A stretch of DNA of 64,000 bases, from contig CAZFST010000025.1 of the NCBI GenBank assembly GCA_964522015.1, positions 1-64,000 on the forward strand, read 5' to 3'. This DNA is from QQWI01 sp964522015 (GTDB lineage: Bacteria > Bacillota > Clostridia > Peptostreptococcales > Acidaminobacteraceae). Both the position numbers and the translations under genes were made by a program. This document shows positions 8,566-18,112 of this stretch, one piece after another; within the stretch, counting starts at the first letter, position 1; each line of letters begins with the position of its first letter. The notes beneath the pieces were generated by a model, which had not been told where the DNA came from, searched no databases, and saw nothing but the letters and a program-made list of their open reading frames with translations.

Positions 8566-9711
8566 ATGATTAAATATAAGGGGTTCGGACTTTCTTTAAT
8601 CCTTTTACTAGTTATCGGCTTGGGTGTTTTGGCTTTTGCCAGTAACATTGACGCCCAAATTAAAAAGAGCCAAGAGGAGTATGAAGAAATTCAAAAGCGC
8701 CTAGAAAAAGTGGATTCAGACCGTAATGCCAACGAAAAAGCCCAAACTCAAATTGAAAAAGATATCAATTCAATTGAAAGGGACATTCGTAGTAGGACTA
8801 CAAAGATAAAAGCCCTCAATTTGCAAATTGGGGATACCCAAAAGGCAATACTACAAAAGGAAGTTGAACTTGAAGCGGCTATTGCAGAGGTAAATGGACA
8901 AAATGAGCGGATGCTCAAGCGTCTTCGTACTATGTATAAGTCAGGTAATTTAGGTTATCTAGAGGTGCTCCTTGGATCAGAGGACTTTTCGGATCTCTTG
9001 ACCCGGGCTGACAAAGTTCAGCTCCTCTTGGATTATGATCAAGATATGCTCAAAAAATTATTGGTGGCTAAGGAAATAGTCGCTGCTACAAAACTAGAAT
9101 TAGAAACAAAAAGGACGTCCTTACAAAATTTCAAAACCGATGTGGAAGTGGAGCGGACTCAGCTAAAAGCCTCTTCTAATGTTCTCGGTGGTAAAAAAGA
9201 TGAACTTTCTAAAAATCACCAAGCCCTCTTAAATCAGGAGAAAGAGTTAAGGGAGGATGCAGACAAAGTCACTGAAATCATCAAAAGCCTTGAACTTAAA
9301 AAACGCTACATTGGGGGCAAGATGATGTGGCCAGTGCCACTGAACCACACCAAGATTTCATCCCCCTTTGGCAATCGTAGACACCCTGTTTTAGGGGTGA
9401 ATATGATGCATACGGGTATTGATATACCTGCGCCAAACGGAACTGATGTCTATGCAGCCCAAGGAGGTACAATCATTTATGCTGGGTGGCTGGGGTCTTA
9501 TGGTCAGGTCATTATGATCGATCACGGTGGGGGCATTGTAACAGTATATGGTCATAACAGCGCTTTAAATGTGTCCTCTGGGCAAGAAGTAAAGAGGGGT
9601 GACACCATAGCGGCTGTGGGTAGTACAGGACGCTCAACCGGGAATCATTTGCACTTTGAAGTCCGGGTAAAAGGAGCTTTTATCAATCCTCTCGAATATG
9701 TTAAAAACTAG
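8566..9711 (+). CDS. Coiled-coil M23 peptidoglycan hydrolase or activator (EnvC/PcsB-like design)
   Basis: A 381-residue exported protein with an N-terminal hydrophobic segment (about 6-26), a long charged coiled coil (about 30-255), and a LytM/M23 domain (about 265-381). The metal site is intact: HTGID (first His and Asp) and HLHFEVR (HxH), with AAQGGTIIYAGW and GQVIMIDHGGG between them, so it may be an active endopeptidase and not only an activator. The start at 8566 is 6 nt after AAGGGGGCTG. The coiled coil plus neighbouring ftsEX strongly suggests it is the FtsEX-controlled hydrolase of this organism (inference). Confidence 0.9.
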   Translation: MIKYKGFGLSLILLLVIGLGVLAFASNIDAQIKKSQEEYEEIQKRLEKVDSDRNANEKAQTQIEKDINSIERDIRSRTTKIKALNLQIGDTQKAILQKEVELEAAIAEVNGQNERMLKRLRTMYKSGNLGYLEVLLGSEDFSDLLTRADKVQLLLDYDQDMLKKLLVAKEIVAATKLELETKRTSLQNFKTDVEVERTQLKASSNVLGGKKDELSKNHQALLNQEKELREDADKVTEIIKSLELKKRYIGGKMMWPVPLNHTKISSPFGNRRHPVLGVNMMHTGIDIPAPNGTDVYAAQGGTIIYAGWLGSYGQVIMIDHGGGIVTVYGHNSALNVSSGQEVKRGDTIAAVGSTGRSTGNHLHFEVRVKGAFINPLEYVKN

Positions 9712-9724
9712 TAAGGAGTACTTT

Positions 9725-10930
9725 GTGAAAAATAGAACCCGTATTTTATTAACCACATTATTAGTGATTACCAGTATGATTTTTTCAAGTGTTTTAACAC
9801 TGTTTGTTCAATTTTCGGTGGGGGATCGTTCGGTGGTTCCCGAGGAAGAAATCGCCCGCCTGAGAGAAATTGAGGCTCGTTACCAAAAGGTGGAGCAGTT
9901 AAAGGGCTTTATCGATAACAATTACTACTTGCCCACAAAAGATGTGGATTTTCAAGAAGGTTTGATCGATGGTTTATTTTCAGCTCTAGACGACCCTTAC
10001 TCAGTTTATTTCAATAAAGATGAATTTAAAGCCTTCAACGAGTCTTCTGCGGGGTCTTTTGGTGGGATTGGCATTGTGATTGAACCAGGTAAAGATAATT
10101 TAATTACGGTGGTTTCGCCTATCGAAGATACACCTGGTGAACGGGCGGGGATCTTAACTGGGGATAAAATCATTAAAGTGGATGGAGTAGAGGTCTTTGC
10201 AGATAAAACCGATGCTGCTATCAAGCGGATGAAAGGTAAACCTGGCACAGAAGTTACCTTGACGATTTATCGAGAAAATCAAGATCAGTTTGAACTTAAA
10301 ATTACTCGGGCTATGATTGTTATCAAATCGGTCAAATCTAGAATTTTGACGGATGCGGGCAATTTAGGCTATTTGCGCATTACTTCTTTTGACGAAAAAG
10401 TGTTTGAAGAATTTAAAACACATTATCTAGCTTTAAAAGCAGAAGGCGCTACTGGTTTGATTATTGACTTGCGAAACAATCCAGGGGGCAGCTTACAACA
10501 GTGCATCGAACTTGCGGATTACATCCTTGGTGAACAGTTAATTGTCTATACAAAAGATAATACTGGTAAAGAAGAACGCTTTAACTCTGACAAGGCTAAA
10601 ATTGATTTGCCAATCGCCGTATTGACCAATAAAGGCAGTGCTTCTGCTTCTGAAATCTTGACTGGTGCCATCAAAGATACAAAAGCGGGAACTATTATCG
10701 GAACGACCACATTTGGTAAAGGCCTGGTTCAAACCGTTCGCGATTTAAAAGATGGCGATGGCATCAAATTGACCATTGCTCAGTACTTTACCCCAAGCGG
10801 TGCCTATATCCATGGGGTTGGCATTGAGCCTAATATCGTTGTTGAGCAAAAGGATAAAATTGATCCAGCCAACGATAAAACCGATTTACAGCTCCAAAAG
10901 GCCATTGAAGTGTTGCTAAAAGGGAATTAA
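9725..10930 (+). CDS. S41 C-terminal processing protease (CtpA-like)
   Basis: A 401-residue protease with an N-terminal signal anchor (about 8-30), a PDZ domain (about 100-190, GGIGIVIEP and GDKIIKVDG) and a tail-specific protease domain. The catalytic Ser lies in NKGSASASE and the Lys in TTTFGKGLVQ. The chosen start is the GTG at 9725, 6 nt after TAAGGAG; the ATG at 9698 has no ribosome site. It overlaps no gene but follows the M23 gene by 13 nt. CtpA-type proteases often process wall hydrolases or their regulators, which fits this operon. Its last codons belong to a 19-bp tandem repeat. Confidence 0.94.
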   Translation: MKNRTRILLTTLLVITSMIFSSVLTLFVQFSVGDRSVVPEEEIARLREIEARYQKVEQLKGFIDNNYYLPTKDVDFQEGLIDGLFSALDDPYSVYFNKDEFKAFNESSAGSFGGIGIVIEPGKDNLITVVSPIEDTPGERAGILTGDKIIKVDGVEVFADKTDAAIKRMKGKPGTEVTLTIYRENQDQFELKITRAMIVIKSVKSRILTDAGNLGYLRITSFDEKVFEEFKTHYLALKAEGATGLIIDLRNNPGGSLQQCIELADYILGEQLIVYTKDNTGKEERFNSDKAKIDLPIAVLTNKGSASASEILTGAIKDTKAGTIIGTTTFGKGLVQTVRDLKDGDGIKLTIAQYFTPSGAYIHGVGIEPNIVVEQKDKIDPANDKTDLQLQKAIEVLLKGN

Positions 10931-10969
10931 ATTATTTTAAGGGAATTAAACTCTTTTAAGGGAAATAAC
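10920..10969 (+). repeat. 19-bp tandem repeat across the S41 protease stop codon
   Basis: AAGGGAATTAAA occurs at 10920-10931 and 10939-10950, with a degenerate third copy (AAGGGAAATAAC) at 10958-10969, so the period is 19 bp. The protease stop codon (10928-10930) is inside the first copy. Confidence 0.8.
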
Positions 10970-10997
10970 TAAACACATTAAGATTTGTTAAGAAAGC

Positions 10998-11058
10998 TTT
11001 ACCTTGGTCCTTCTTTTCACTATACTAAGAGAAGTCGTGAAATTCACGTCTTCTTTTT
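10998..11058 (+). terminator. Hairpin terminator, with a promoter-like motif just before it
   Basis: AGAAG-T-CGTGA / TCACG-T-CTTCT (11030-11054) followed by TTTTT is a good terminator for the ftsE operon. TTTACC (10998-11003) and TATACT (11021-11026), 17 bp apart, lie immediately upstream, so a transcript starting there would begin at the hairpin. Confidence 0.6.
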
Positions 11059-11157
11059 GCGTAAAGTGGTATGGTTTAAGGTATATATCAGATAATAGCT
11101 ACCTACGCTTTGTGCAGTAGCAGCAAAGAGAGTGTTTAGAGGAGAAAGGTTGATCTT

Positions 11158-11709
11158 ATGATCATTAGAAAAGCCAATTTATACGATACAAACGATGTAG
11201 CACGGGTTCATTTTGATGTATGGACAGATTTTTACAAGGATTTTGTCTCCCGTGAGTTTTTAGAAAAATTGAGTTATGAAAATCGCAAAAAATTCTGGAT
11301 GAAATATATTAACGATGGGAACGTCGTTTATGTCATCGAAGAAAAAACAGGCGGTATTATTGGATTTGCTGTTCCCAAAATTCATAAGAGCAAGACTAAA
11401 GAAAGCTTTGGTGAGATTATCGCCCATTATGTGGCCGATAAATATCAACACCATGGCTACGGACGGGTCTTGTTATTAGCATGTGCCAAGCTGTTTGTTA
11501 AGAATAAAGTTGATTCTATGCGGGTTTGGATTCACAGAGATAATCCGTCTGCTGACTTTTACAAGCATATGGACGGTGTTGAAATGGAAGCAAAACTGGA
11601 TCGATTGGATGGCAAAGATATCGTTAAGCTCAATATCGCTTGGCATGACCTCCCAGACCTGATTGCCCGTTATCAGAGTGCTTTTGATGGGATTACAAAA
11701 GAGTACTAG
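11158..11709 (+). CDS. GNAT family N-acetyltransferase
   Basis: A 183-residue GNAT protein. The N-terminal MIIRKANLYDTNDVARVHFDVW and the acetyl-CoA-binding region YVADKYQHHGYGRVLLLACAKL (Q/R-x-x-G-x-G/A in the form QHHGYGR) followed by DNPSADFYKHM are the recognisable parts. The substrate cannot be told. GGAGAAAGG precedes the ATG. It is followed 32 nt later by the AI-2E family gene, so they may be co-transcribed. Confidence 0.85.
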   Translation: MIIRKANLYDTNDVARVHFDVWTDFYKDFVSREFLEKLSYENRKKFWMKYINDGNVVYVIEEKTGGIIGFAVPKIHKSKTKESFGEIIAHYVADKYQHHGYGRVLLLACAKLFVKNKVDSMRVWIHRDNPSADFYKHMDGVEMEAKLDRLDGKDIVKLNIAWHDLPDLIARYQSAFDGITKEY

Positions 11710-11741
11710 GATTGCCATTAACTTAATGATGGAGGCTTTTC

Positions 11742-12899
11742 ATGATTCAGCCTAAAAATATGCCTTACATTCGTTATGTACCAATTATTATCGTTGCTTT
11801 TTTTCTTTATAAAATTGTCAATCAAACCAATTGGTTGATGAGCGCTATCAGTACGGTGTCTTCGATTCTGTTGCCAATTATCTGGGGTATCGTGATTGCC
11901 TATTTATTAAATCCAATTATGAATTTACTGGAAACGCGCTACAAGTTGAAAAGAAGCCTGGCAATTTTAATTATCTATGTGGTCTTGATTATGATGATTG
12001 TTGGCAGTCTCACGGTAGTAATCCCTAAACTGGTCACTAACGTTGTGGATATCATTACTGAGCTGCCCCGTTATACAGTGGTAGCAACACAGTGGTACGA
12101 GAACCGGATGGTGGATTTTCAAGCGATTGAAGCTTTTGTCAACACCTACGATTTAAGTTTACAGACTTATTTTGAAAATAATTTAACAATTCAATTGGAG
12201 ATGATTTCTGGTCAACTGCAGTCCTTTATTCTAAACTTAGGAAAAGCATTGTTTGATATCACTTCTGGTATCTTTAAATTTATTCTTGGTTTGATTATGT
12301 CCATTTATATGCTTAAGGACAAAGAGATTTTTAATAGGGGCTCAAAAAAAATATTACATGCGTATTTAGGTCCTAAGAAAGCTCACCGTATCATTGAGCT
12401 TGGAAGAGATGTCAATCGGGTTTTTAGTAGATACCTCATTGGAAAGACCGTAGATTCCTTAGTGGTTGGTATCCTTTGTTTTATTGGACTAACCTTATTG
12501 AATGTCCGTTTTGCAATCTTACTGTCACTAATTGTTGGTCTTACCAATATGATTCCTATTTTTGGTCCCATTATTGGATCGATTCCTGCAATTGTCATAA
12601 CACTTTTTTATTCGCCTTTACAAGCTCTTTGGGTGGCCATTTTTATTTTCATCATGAAACAGATTGACGGCTACTATATAGGTCCTAGAATCTTGGGTGG
12701 TAGCATCGGGGTGTCAGCATTTTGGATTATCTTTGCAATCATTGTAGGCGGTGGACTTTTTGGTGTAGTGGGAATTCTTTTATGTGTGCCACTTTTGGCG
12801 GTTATCAGAAATCTTAACGACGGTTATATGCAAAAGAAATTTGATCAATATGAAGAAGAAGCAGCAAAACTGCTTGTTGCAGATTTATCAGAACGCTAA
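11742..12899 (+). CDS. AI-2E family transporter-like membrane protein
   Basis: A 385-residue polytopic protein of the PF01594 family. Helices are visible near 10-30, 35-60, 65-90, then a soluble stretch (about 95-145), and several more between 155 and 365, including the typical GLTNMIPIFGPIIGSIPA and GVVGILLCVPLLAV. Family members are annotated as exporters (the autoinducer-2 exporter TqsA, sodium/proton antiporters), but the substrate here is unknown. GGAGG precedes the ATG. A strong terminator follows. Confidence 0.88.
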   Translation: MIQPKNMPYIRYVPIIIVAFFLYKIVNQTNWLMSAISTVSSILLPIIWGIVIAYLLNPIMNLLETRYKLKRSLAILIIYVVLIMMIVGSLTVVIPKLVTNVVDIITELPRYTVVATQWYENRMVDFQAIEAFVNTYDLSLQTYFENNLTIQLEMISGQLQSFILNLGKALFDITSGIFKFILGLIMSIYMLKDKEIFNRGSKKILHAYLGPKKAHRIIELGRDVNRVFSRYLIGKTVDSLVVGILCFIGLTLLNVRFAILLSLIVGLTNMIPIFGPIIGSIPAIVITLFYSPLQALWVAIFIFIMKQIDGYYIGPRILGGSIGVSAFWIIFAIIVGGGLFGVVGILLCVPLLAVIRNLNDGYMQKKFDQYEEEAAKLLVADLSER

Positions 12900-12903
12900 A
12901 AAT

Positions 12904-12944
12904 GCTGAACGACGGGGGATATTTCCTGTCGTTCGGCTTTTTTT
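12904..12944 (+). terminator. Terminator before uvrB
   Basis: GCTGAACGACGGG (12904-12916) pairs with CCTGTCGTTCGGC (12925-12937) through two wobbles, followed by seven T. Confidence 0.9.
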
Positions 12945-12950
12945 ATAGGA

Positions 12951-12998
12951 TTGACAAGGGTTCCAAAAAGTCGTAAAATTGATACGAACACACGTTCT
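12951..12998 (+). promoter_or_regulatory. uvrBA promoter with LexA (DinR) box
   Basis: TTGACA (12951-12956), 17 bp, TAAAAT (12974-12979) is a near-consensus sigma-A promoter. CGAACACACGTTCT at 12985-12998 matches the Gram-positive SOS box CGAACRNRYGTTYC and overlaps the expected transcription start. Confidence 0.88.
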
Positions 12999-13022
12999 AT
13001 AAACGAGAATAGGAAGTGGTAT

Positions 13023-15053
13023 ATGGAAGCATTTAAAGTTGTATCACCCTACAAACCCGCAGGGGACCAACCCAAGGCAATTGAAGCCTTGGTCAATGGC
13101 TTTCAGTCTGGGTTAAAGCAGCAAACTCTTCTTGGTGTTACGGGTTCTGGTAAGACTTTTACAGTGGCTAATGTGGTTGAAGCCTTAAATGTGCCAACCC
13201 TGGTTTTAGCTCATAATAAAACCTTAGCGGCTCAGTTGTGCAGTGAGTTTAGAGCTTTTTTTCCAAACCATGCAGTGGAATATTTTGTGAGTTACTATGA
13301 TTATTATCAGCCAGAAGCCTATGTGGCTGCTTCAGATACCTATATTGAAAAGGATTCAGCCATCAACGAAGAAATTGATAAACTCCGCCACTCCGCAACC
13401 GCAGCTCTATTCGAGAGATCGGACGTTATTATTGTGGCTTCGGTGTCTTGTATCTATGGTCTGGGTAATCCAATCGATTACCAAAGTATGGTGTTGTCTG
13501 TTCGGCCTGGTATGGTTAAAAGCCGAGACGATATTGTGGAACGATTAGTTAGCATGCAATATGTTAGAAACGACATTAATTTTACGAGATCGACTTTCAG
13601 GGTTCGGGGTGATGTGGTTGAAATCATGCCTGCTACCTCTTTTGATAAAGCTATACGTATCGAGCTTTTTGGCGATGAAATCGAGCGTATTGTTGAGGTG
13701 AATGCCTTGACTGGTCAAATACTCGGAGAGAGAAATCACGCCATCTTTTTTCCAGCTTCCCATTACGTAACGCCAAAAGAGAAACTGGAACTGGCCATTG
13801 GTGATGTGGAAAAAGAGTTGGAAGAGCGGATTGCCTATTTCAAGTCAAAGGATCAACTGATAGAAGCTCAGCGGATTGACCAACGGACCCGCTATGATAT
13901 TGAAATGCTGCGAGAAGTGGGGTTTTGTCAAGGAATTGAAAACTACTCGCGGGTTTTGTCCATGCGCCCTGCTGGTGCTCGGCCCTATACCCTGATTGAC
14001 TATTTCCCAAAAGACTTTTTGATGGTCATTGACGAGTCCCACGTATCTGTACCCCAGGTTAGGGGGATGTTTGGAGGTGACCAATCCAGGAAGAAAAACT
14101 TGGTTGATTTTGGATTTAGACTACCTTCTGCCATGGACAATAGGCCTTTGAATTTTGGAGAATTTGAATCATTGCTTGGAAAAGTCCTTTATGTCAGTGC
14201 GACCCCTTCTGTTTACGAGAAAGAACACTCAGAGTTGACGGTGGAGCAGGTCATTCGCCCCACTGGGCTCCTTGATCCGGTCATCTCTATCCGCCCTGTA
14301 ACGGGTCAAATAGATGATTTGTTTAACGAGGTGATGCTAAGGGTCGGTTTGAAAGAACGGATTCTTGTGACCACTTTGACTAAGCGAATGGCAGAAGATC
14401 TGACAGAGTATTTTAAGGGGCTAGATGTGAAAGTTCGCTATATGCACTCCGATGTAGACACCTTGGAACGGATGGAAATTATAAGGGATTTACGTTTAGG
14501 TGTTTTTGATGTGCTTGTAGGGATCAATCTTTTAAGAGAGGGTCTCGATCTACCTGAAGTCTCACTGGTGGCTATTTTAGATGCTGATAAAGAAGGGTTC
14601 CTGCGCTCAGAAACCGCTCTGGTGCAGACCATAGGCAGAGCTGCCCGTCATTTGAACGGTCAGGTGGTGATGTATGCTGATAAAATCACAGATTCCATGA
14701 GAAAAGCAATCGACGAAACCAATCGGCGCCGAGAAATTCAACATGCCTATAATATTGAACACGATATCACACCGGAGTCCATTATCAGGAATGTTCATGC
14801 TGTTATTGAAGCAACCCGTGCTGCAGAATCAGAAGAGGATTATCGCACCCACTTCAATGGGGATCTTTCGGTTGGCTTTGCAGATGGCTTGCCACAAGGG
14901 GAGCTGCTCACTAAGGCGCTCTATACCGAAAAGATTACAGCCCTTAGTCAAGAGATGCTTGAGGCATCCAATCATTTGGCATTTGAAAAAGCTGCTGCAC
15001 TACGAGATCAGATTACAGCACTGAAAACACTTTGGGAAAAAACACTGGGTTAA
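13023..15053 (+). CDS. uvrB: Excinuclease ABC subunit B
   Basis: A 676-residue DNA damage-verification helicase of nucleotide excision repair. It shows Walker A GVTGSGKTFT (about 38-47), the beta-hairpin region YYDYYQPEAYV, the DESH helicase box, QTIGRAARH, and a C-terminal UVR motif (ASNHLAFEKAAALRDQI) that binds UvrC. The frame is open from 12951, but the family-standard start is the ATG at 13023, preceded by AGGAAGTGG. The region upstream carries a LexA box, so the uvrB-uvrA pair is expected to be SOS-induced. uvrA follows after 14 nt. Confidence 0.98.
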   Translation: MEAFKVVSPYKPAGDQPKAIEALVNGFQSGLKQQTLLGVTGSGKTFTVANVVEALNVPTLVLAHNKTLAAQLCSEFRAFFPNHAVEYFVSYYDYYQPEAYVAASDTYIEKDSAINEEIDKLRHSATAALFERSDVIIVASVSCIYGLGNPIDYQSMVLSVRPGMVKSRDDIVERLVSMQYVRNDINFTRSTFRVRGDVVEIMPATSFDKAIRIELFGDEIERIVEVNALTGQILGERNHAIFFPASHYVTPKEKLELAIGDVEKELEERIAYFKSKDQLIEAQRIDQRTRYDIEMLREVGFCQGIENYSRVLSMRPAGARPYTLIDYFPKDFLMVIDESHVSVPQVRGMFGGDQSRKKNLVDFGFRLPSAMDNRPLNFGEFESLLGKVLYVSATPSVYEKEHSELTVEQVIRPTGLLDPVISIRPVTGQIDDLFNEVMLRVGLKERILVTTLTKRMAEDLTEYFKGLDVKVRYMHSDVDTLERMEIIRDLRLGVFDVLVGINLLREGLDLPEVSLVAILDADKEGFLRSETALVQTIGRAARHLNGQVVMYADKITDSMRKAIDETNRRREIQHAYNIEHDITPESIIRNVHAVIEATRAAESEEDYRTHFNGDLSVGFADGLPQGELLTKALYTEKITALSQEMLEASNHLAFEKAAALRDQITALKTLWEKTLG

Positions 15054-15067
15054 GCTAGGAGAAGTTT

Positions 15068-17959
15068 ATGAAACAATATATCGATGTCCGAGGGGCAAAA
15101 GAACACAATCTTAAAAATATCAGCGTTAAAATTCCTCGAAATGAGTTGGTTGTGATCACAGGTCTTAGTGGCTCAGGTAAGTCTTCATTAGCCTTTGATA
15201 CCATCTATGCTGAGGGTCAACGACGCTATGTGGAGAGCTTATCAGCCTATGCAAGGCAATTTCTTGGGCAGATGGAAAAGCCAGATGTTGAATCCATCGA
15301 AGGTTTATCACCAGCAATTTCAATTGACCAAAAGACAACCAGCCGAAATCCCAGATCCACAGTGGGCACGGTCACAGAGATCTACGATTACTTTCGTTTA
15401 TTGTACGCAAGGGTAGGGACTCCCCATTGTCCGGTGTGTAACCGGGTCATAGAACAACAATCCGTAGACCAAATTGTGGACCGGATTTTGGGGTTTGCCG
15501 AGGGAACTCGGATTCAAGTGATGGCGCCTATTGTGAGAGGCAAAAAAGGGGAGCATAAAAAGGAAATTGAAAGACTAAAAAAAGAAGGGTTTGTCCGTGC
15601 AAGAATCAACGGTGAAGTCCGTGATTTAGGTGAAGATATTGAGCTGGCAAAAACCCATAAACACGATATTGAAGCCGTCATAGACCGACTAGTCATTAAA
15701 GAAGGCATTGATAAAAGACTTTCAGACTCTGTGGAAATCGCTTTAAGAGAAAGTGATGGCCTTGTGATTGTCAATATCATCGATGGAGAAGATCATACCT
15801 TCAACACTAGATTTGCGTGTCCTGAGCATGGTATAGGCATTGACGAAATGGAACCGCGGATGTTTTCTTTCAATTCTCCCTTTGGAGCCTGTGAGACTTG
15901 CCGTGGTATCGGCCATTTATTAAGAGTTGATCCCGATTTAGTGATACCAGATCCTAAACTCAGCATCCAAGACGGTGCCATCAGCCCCTTTGCAGGCAGT
16001 GGTGAAGGCACGTATTATCAGCAACTGGTGGAAAGTTTAGTCAGACACCATAAAGGCAAATTGAATGTGCCCTTTGAGGAGCTATCCCCTACACTTCAAG
16101 ACGCCATTTTAAACGGCACCGGAAAAGATGAAATCGAATTTGTCTACGAGAGCAAGTACGGTGGCGTTCGCCAGTATAAAGCGCCTTTTGAAGGGGTTGT
16201 GACCAACCTAGAGCGTCGCTATAAAGAAACCAATTCAGATTATATGCGCAGTAAAATTGAAGAGTATATGAGTCTTACACCTTGTGAATCCTGCAAGGGT
16301 AGACGACTAAAAAACGAGAGTTTAGCTGTGACAATCGGGGATTTAAATATCGCTCAAGTCACGGATCTTTCAGTCATTAAATGTTTGGAATTCTTTCAGG
16401 ACCTATCCCTGGATGTAACAAAGAAAATGATTGCTGAACAAATTCTAAAAGAAATTTTTGCAAGGTTAAGATTCTTACTCAATGTGGGGCTTAGCTACTT
16501 GACCCTTGCAAGATCCGCAGGTTCTCTGTCCGGCGGGGAGTCTCAGCGCATAAGATTAGCAACTCAGATTGGTTCTGGTCTTTGCGGTGTTCTTTATATC
16601 TTGGACGAACCCAGCATCGGTCTTCACCAGAAGGATAACCATAAATTACTCACAACCCTTAGAGAACTTACTGACGTTGGGAATACTTTAATTGTTGTGG
16701 AACATGACGAAGACACCATTAGAGCTGCAGATTTCATCCTGGATATGGGACCAGGAGCTGGGGAACACGGTGGTGAAATCATCGCTCAAGGTGATTTTGC
16801 AGCCATCTTAGAAAATCCCAATTCCATTACTGGCCAGTATATGTCCGGTAAACGATCTATTCAAACCCCTGCTATTCGCCGCAAAGGCAACGGGTTGAGT
16901 ATCCAGATTCTTGGCGCAAAAGAAAATAATTTAAAAAATATTGATGTTAAGTTCCCACTGGGAACCTTTACAGTTGTCACTGGTGTTTCTGGGTCTGGTA
17001 AAAGTTCTTTAATCAATGAGATTCTTTATAAAGGTGCAGCATCATCCCTCAATAGAACCCGCATAAAACCAGGCAAACACGATCAAATTTTAGGGCTAGA
17101 GCATGTCGATAAAGTCATAGAAATAGATCAATCCCCAATCGGCAGAACCCCTAGGTCAAATCCAGCTACCTACACTGGCGTCTTTGACTTTATGCGTGAT
17201 ATATTTGCCACTTTGCCAGAGGCTAAAGCACGGGGGTATCAAAAGGGCAGATTCAGTTTTAACGTAAAAGGTGGTAGATGCGAAGCCTGTAAGGGTGATG
17301 GTATCTTAAAGATTGAAATGCATTTTTTACCGGATGTCTATGTACCTTGCGATGTTTGTAAAGGCAAGCGCTATAATCGAGAAACCCTACAAGTGAAGTA
17401 TAAGGGAAAGAATGTAGCTGATATTCTCACAATGACAGTAGAAGAAGGTTTAGTATTCTTTGAAAACATTCCCCGTATCCACAAGAAGCTTGAAACCCTC
17501 AATGATGTGGGTCTTGGGTATATTCGCTTAGGGCAACCTTCAACCCAACTTTCCGGTGGTGAAGCCCAACGGATAAAACTTGCAACAGAACTCAGTAAGC
17601 GCAGTACGGGCAAGACCCTCTATATCTTAGATGAACCCACCACGGGTTTGCATATGGCTGACGTCCATAATTTGATTTTAGTACTCGATCGTCTAGTGGA
17701 GGCGGGTAATTCTATGGTGGTGATTGAACACAATCTGGATGTGATTAAATGTGCAGACCACGTCATTGATATTGGTCCTGAAGGTGGGGATCAAGGAGGG
17801 CAAATCATTGCAGAAGGAACCCCAGAATATATAGCCGTCCAACCCCAATCCTACACCGGTGAGTTTCTTAAGCCATTACTTGATAAAAACCCCATTGTAG
17901 AAGAAAAACTCCCTAAAAAGCGGAAGTCAAAGAAAGCGGTTGCTGCTGATACCGATTAA
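15068..17959 (+). CDS. uvrA: Excinuclease ABC subunit A
   Basis: A 963-residue damage sensor with two ABC ATPase halves. The first Walker A is GLSGSGKSSLAF and the second GVSGSGKSSLINE; signatures are LSGGESQRIRLA and LSGGEAQRIKLA. Zinc-binding pairs include CPVC, CESCKGRR and CEACKGDG...CDVCKGKR. The Lys-rich C-terminal tail (LPKKRKSKKA) is an extension beyond the core. TAGGAG precedes the ATG. It is the second gene of the SOS operon and is followed by a terminator, which separates it from uvrC. Confidence 0.98.
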   Translation: MKQYIDVRGAKEHNLKNISVKIPRNELVVITGLSGSGKSSLAFDTIYAEGQRRYVESLSAYARQFLGQMEKPDVESIEGLSPAISIDQKTTSRNPRSTVGTVTEIYDYFRLLYARVGTPHCPVCNRVIEQQSVDQIVDRILGFAEGTRIQVMAPIVRGKKGEHKKEIERLKKEGFVRARINGEVRDLGEDIELAKTHKHDIEAVIDRLVIKEGIDKRLSDSVEIALRESDGLVIVNIIDGEDHTFNTRFACPEHGIGIDEMEPRMFSFNSPFGACETCRGIGHLLRVDPDLVIPDPKLSIQDGAISPFAGSGEGTYYQQLVESLVRHHKGKLNVPFEELSPTLQDAILNGTGKDEIEFVYESKYGGVRQYKAPFEGVVTNLERRYKETNSDYMRSKIEEYMSLTPCESCKGRRLKNESLAVTIGDLNIAQVTDLSVIKCLEFFQDLSLDVTKKMIAEQILKEIFARLRFLLNVGLSYLTLARSAGSLSGGESQRIRLATQIGSGLCGVLYILDEPSIGLHQKDNHKLLTTLRELTDVGNTLIVVEHDEDTIRAADFILDMGPGAGEHGGEIIAQGDFAAILENPNSITGQYMSGKRSIQTPAIRRKGNGLSIQILGAKENNLKNIDVKFPLGTFTVVTGVSGSGKSSLINEILYKGAASSLNRTRIKPGKHDQILGLEHVDKVIEIDQSPIGRTPRSNPATYTGVFDFMRDIFATLPEAKARGYQKGRFSFNVKGGRCEACKGDGILKIEMHFLPDVYVPCDVCKGKRYNRETLQVKYKGKNVADILTMTVEEGLVFFENIPRIHKKLETLNDVGLGYIRLGQPSTQLSGGEAQRIKLATELSKRSTGKTLYILDEPTTGLHMADVHNLILVLDRLVEAGNSMVVIEHNLDVIKCADHVIDIGPEGGDQGGQIIAEGTPEYIAVQPQSYTGEFLKPLLDKNPIVEEKLPKKRKSKKAVAADTD

Positions 17960-17977
17960 TGCATCAATCACAAAATT

Positions 17978-18012
17978 AAAAGACCTACTCTATGTCCTAG
18001 GGTAGGCCTTTT
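17978..18012 (+). terminator. Terminator of uvrBA
   Basis: AAAAGACCTACTCT pairs imperfectly with AGGGTAGGCCTTTT. The right arm is the same 14-mer found in the large inverted repeat after the chemotaxis gene at 43779. Confidence 0.8.
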
Positions 18013-18065
18013 AATATAGGTGAGAGCAAGCATTCTGAATTCTAAGATTTGCTCTTAATGTTTTA

Positions 18066-18094
18066 TTAAAAAACTGCGTCAAAAATGATATACT
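18066..18094 (+). promoter_or_regulatory. uvrC-hprK promoter
   Basis: TATACT at 18089-18094 with TTAAAA 17 bp upstream. No LexA box is seen here, unlike at uvrB. Confidence 0.45.
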
Positions 18095-18112
18095 AATACA
18101 CGAGGTGGTGTC

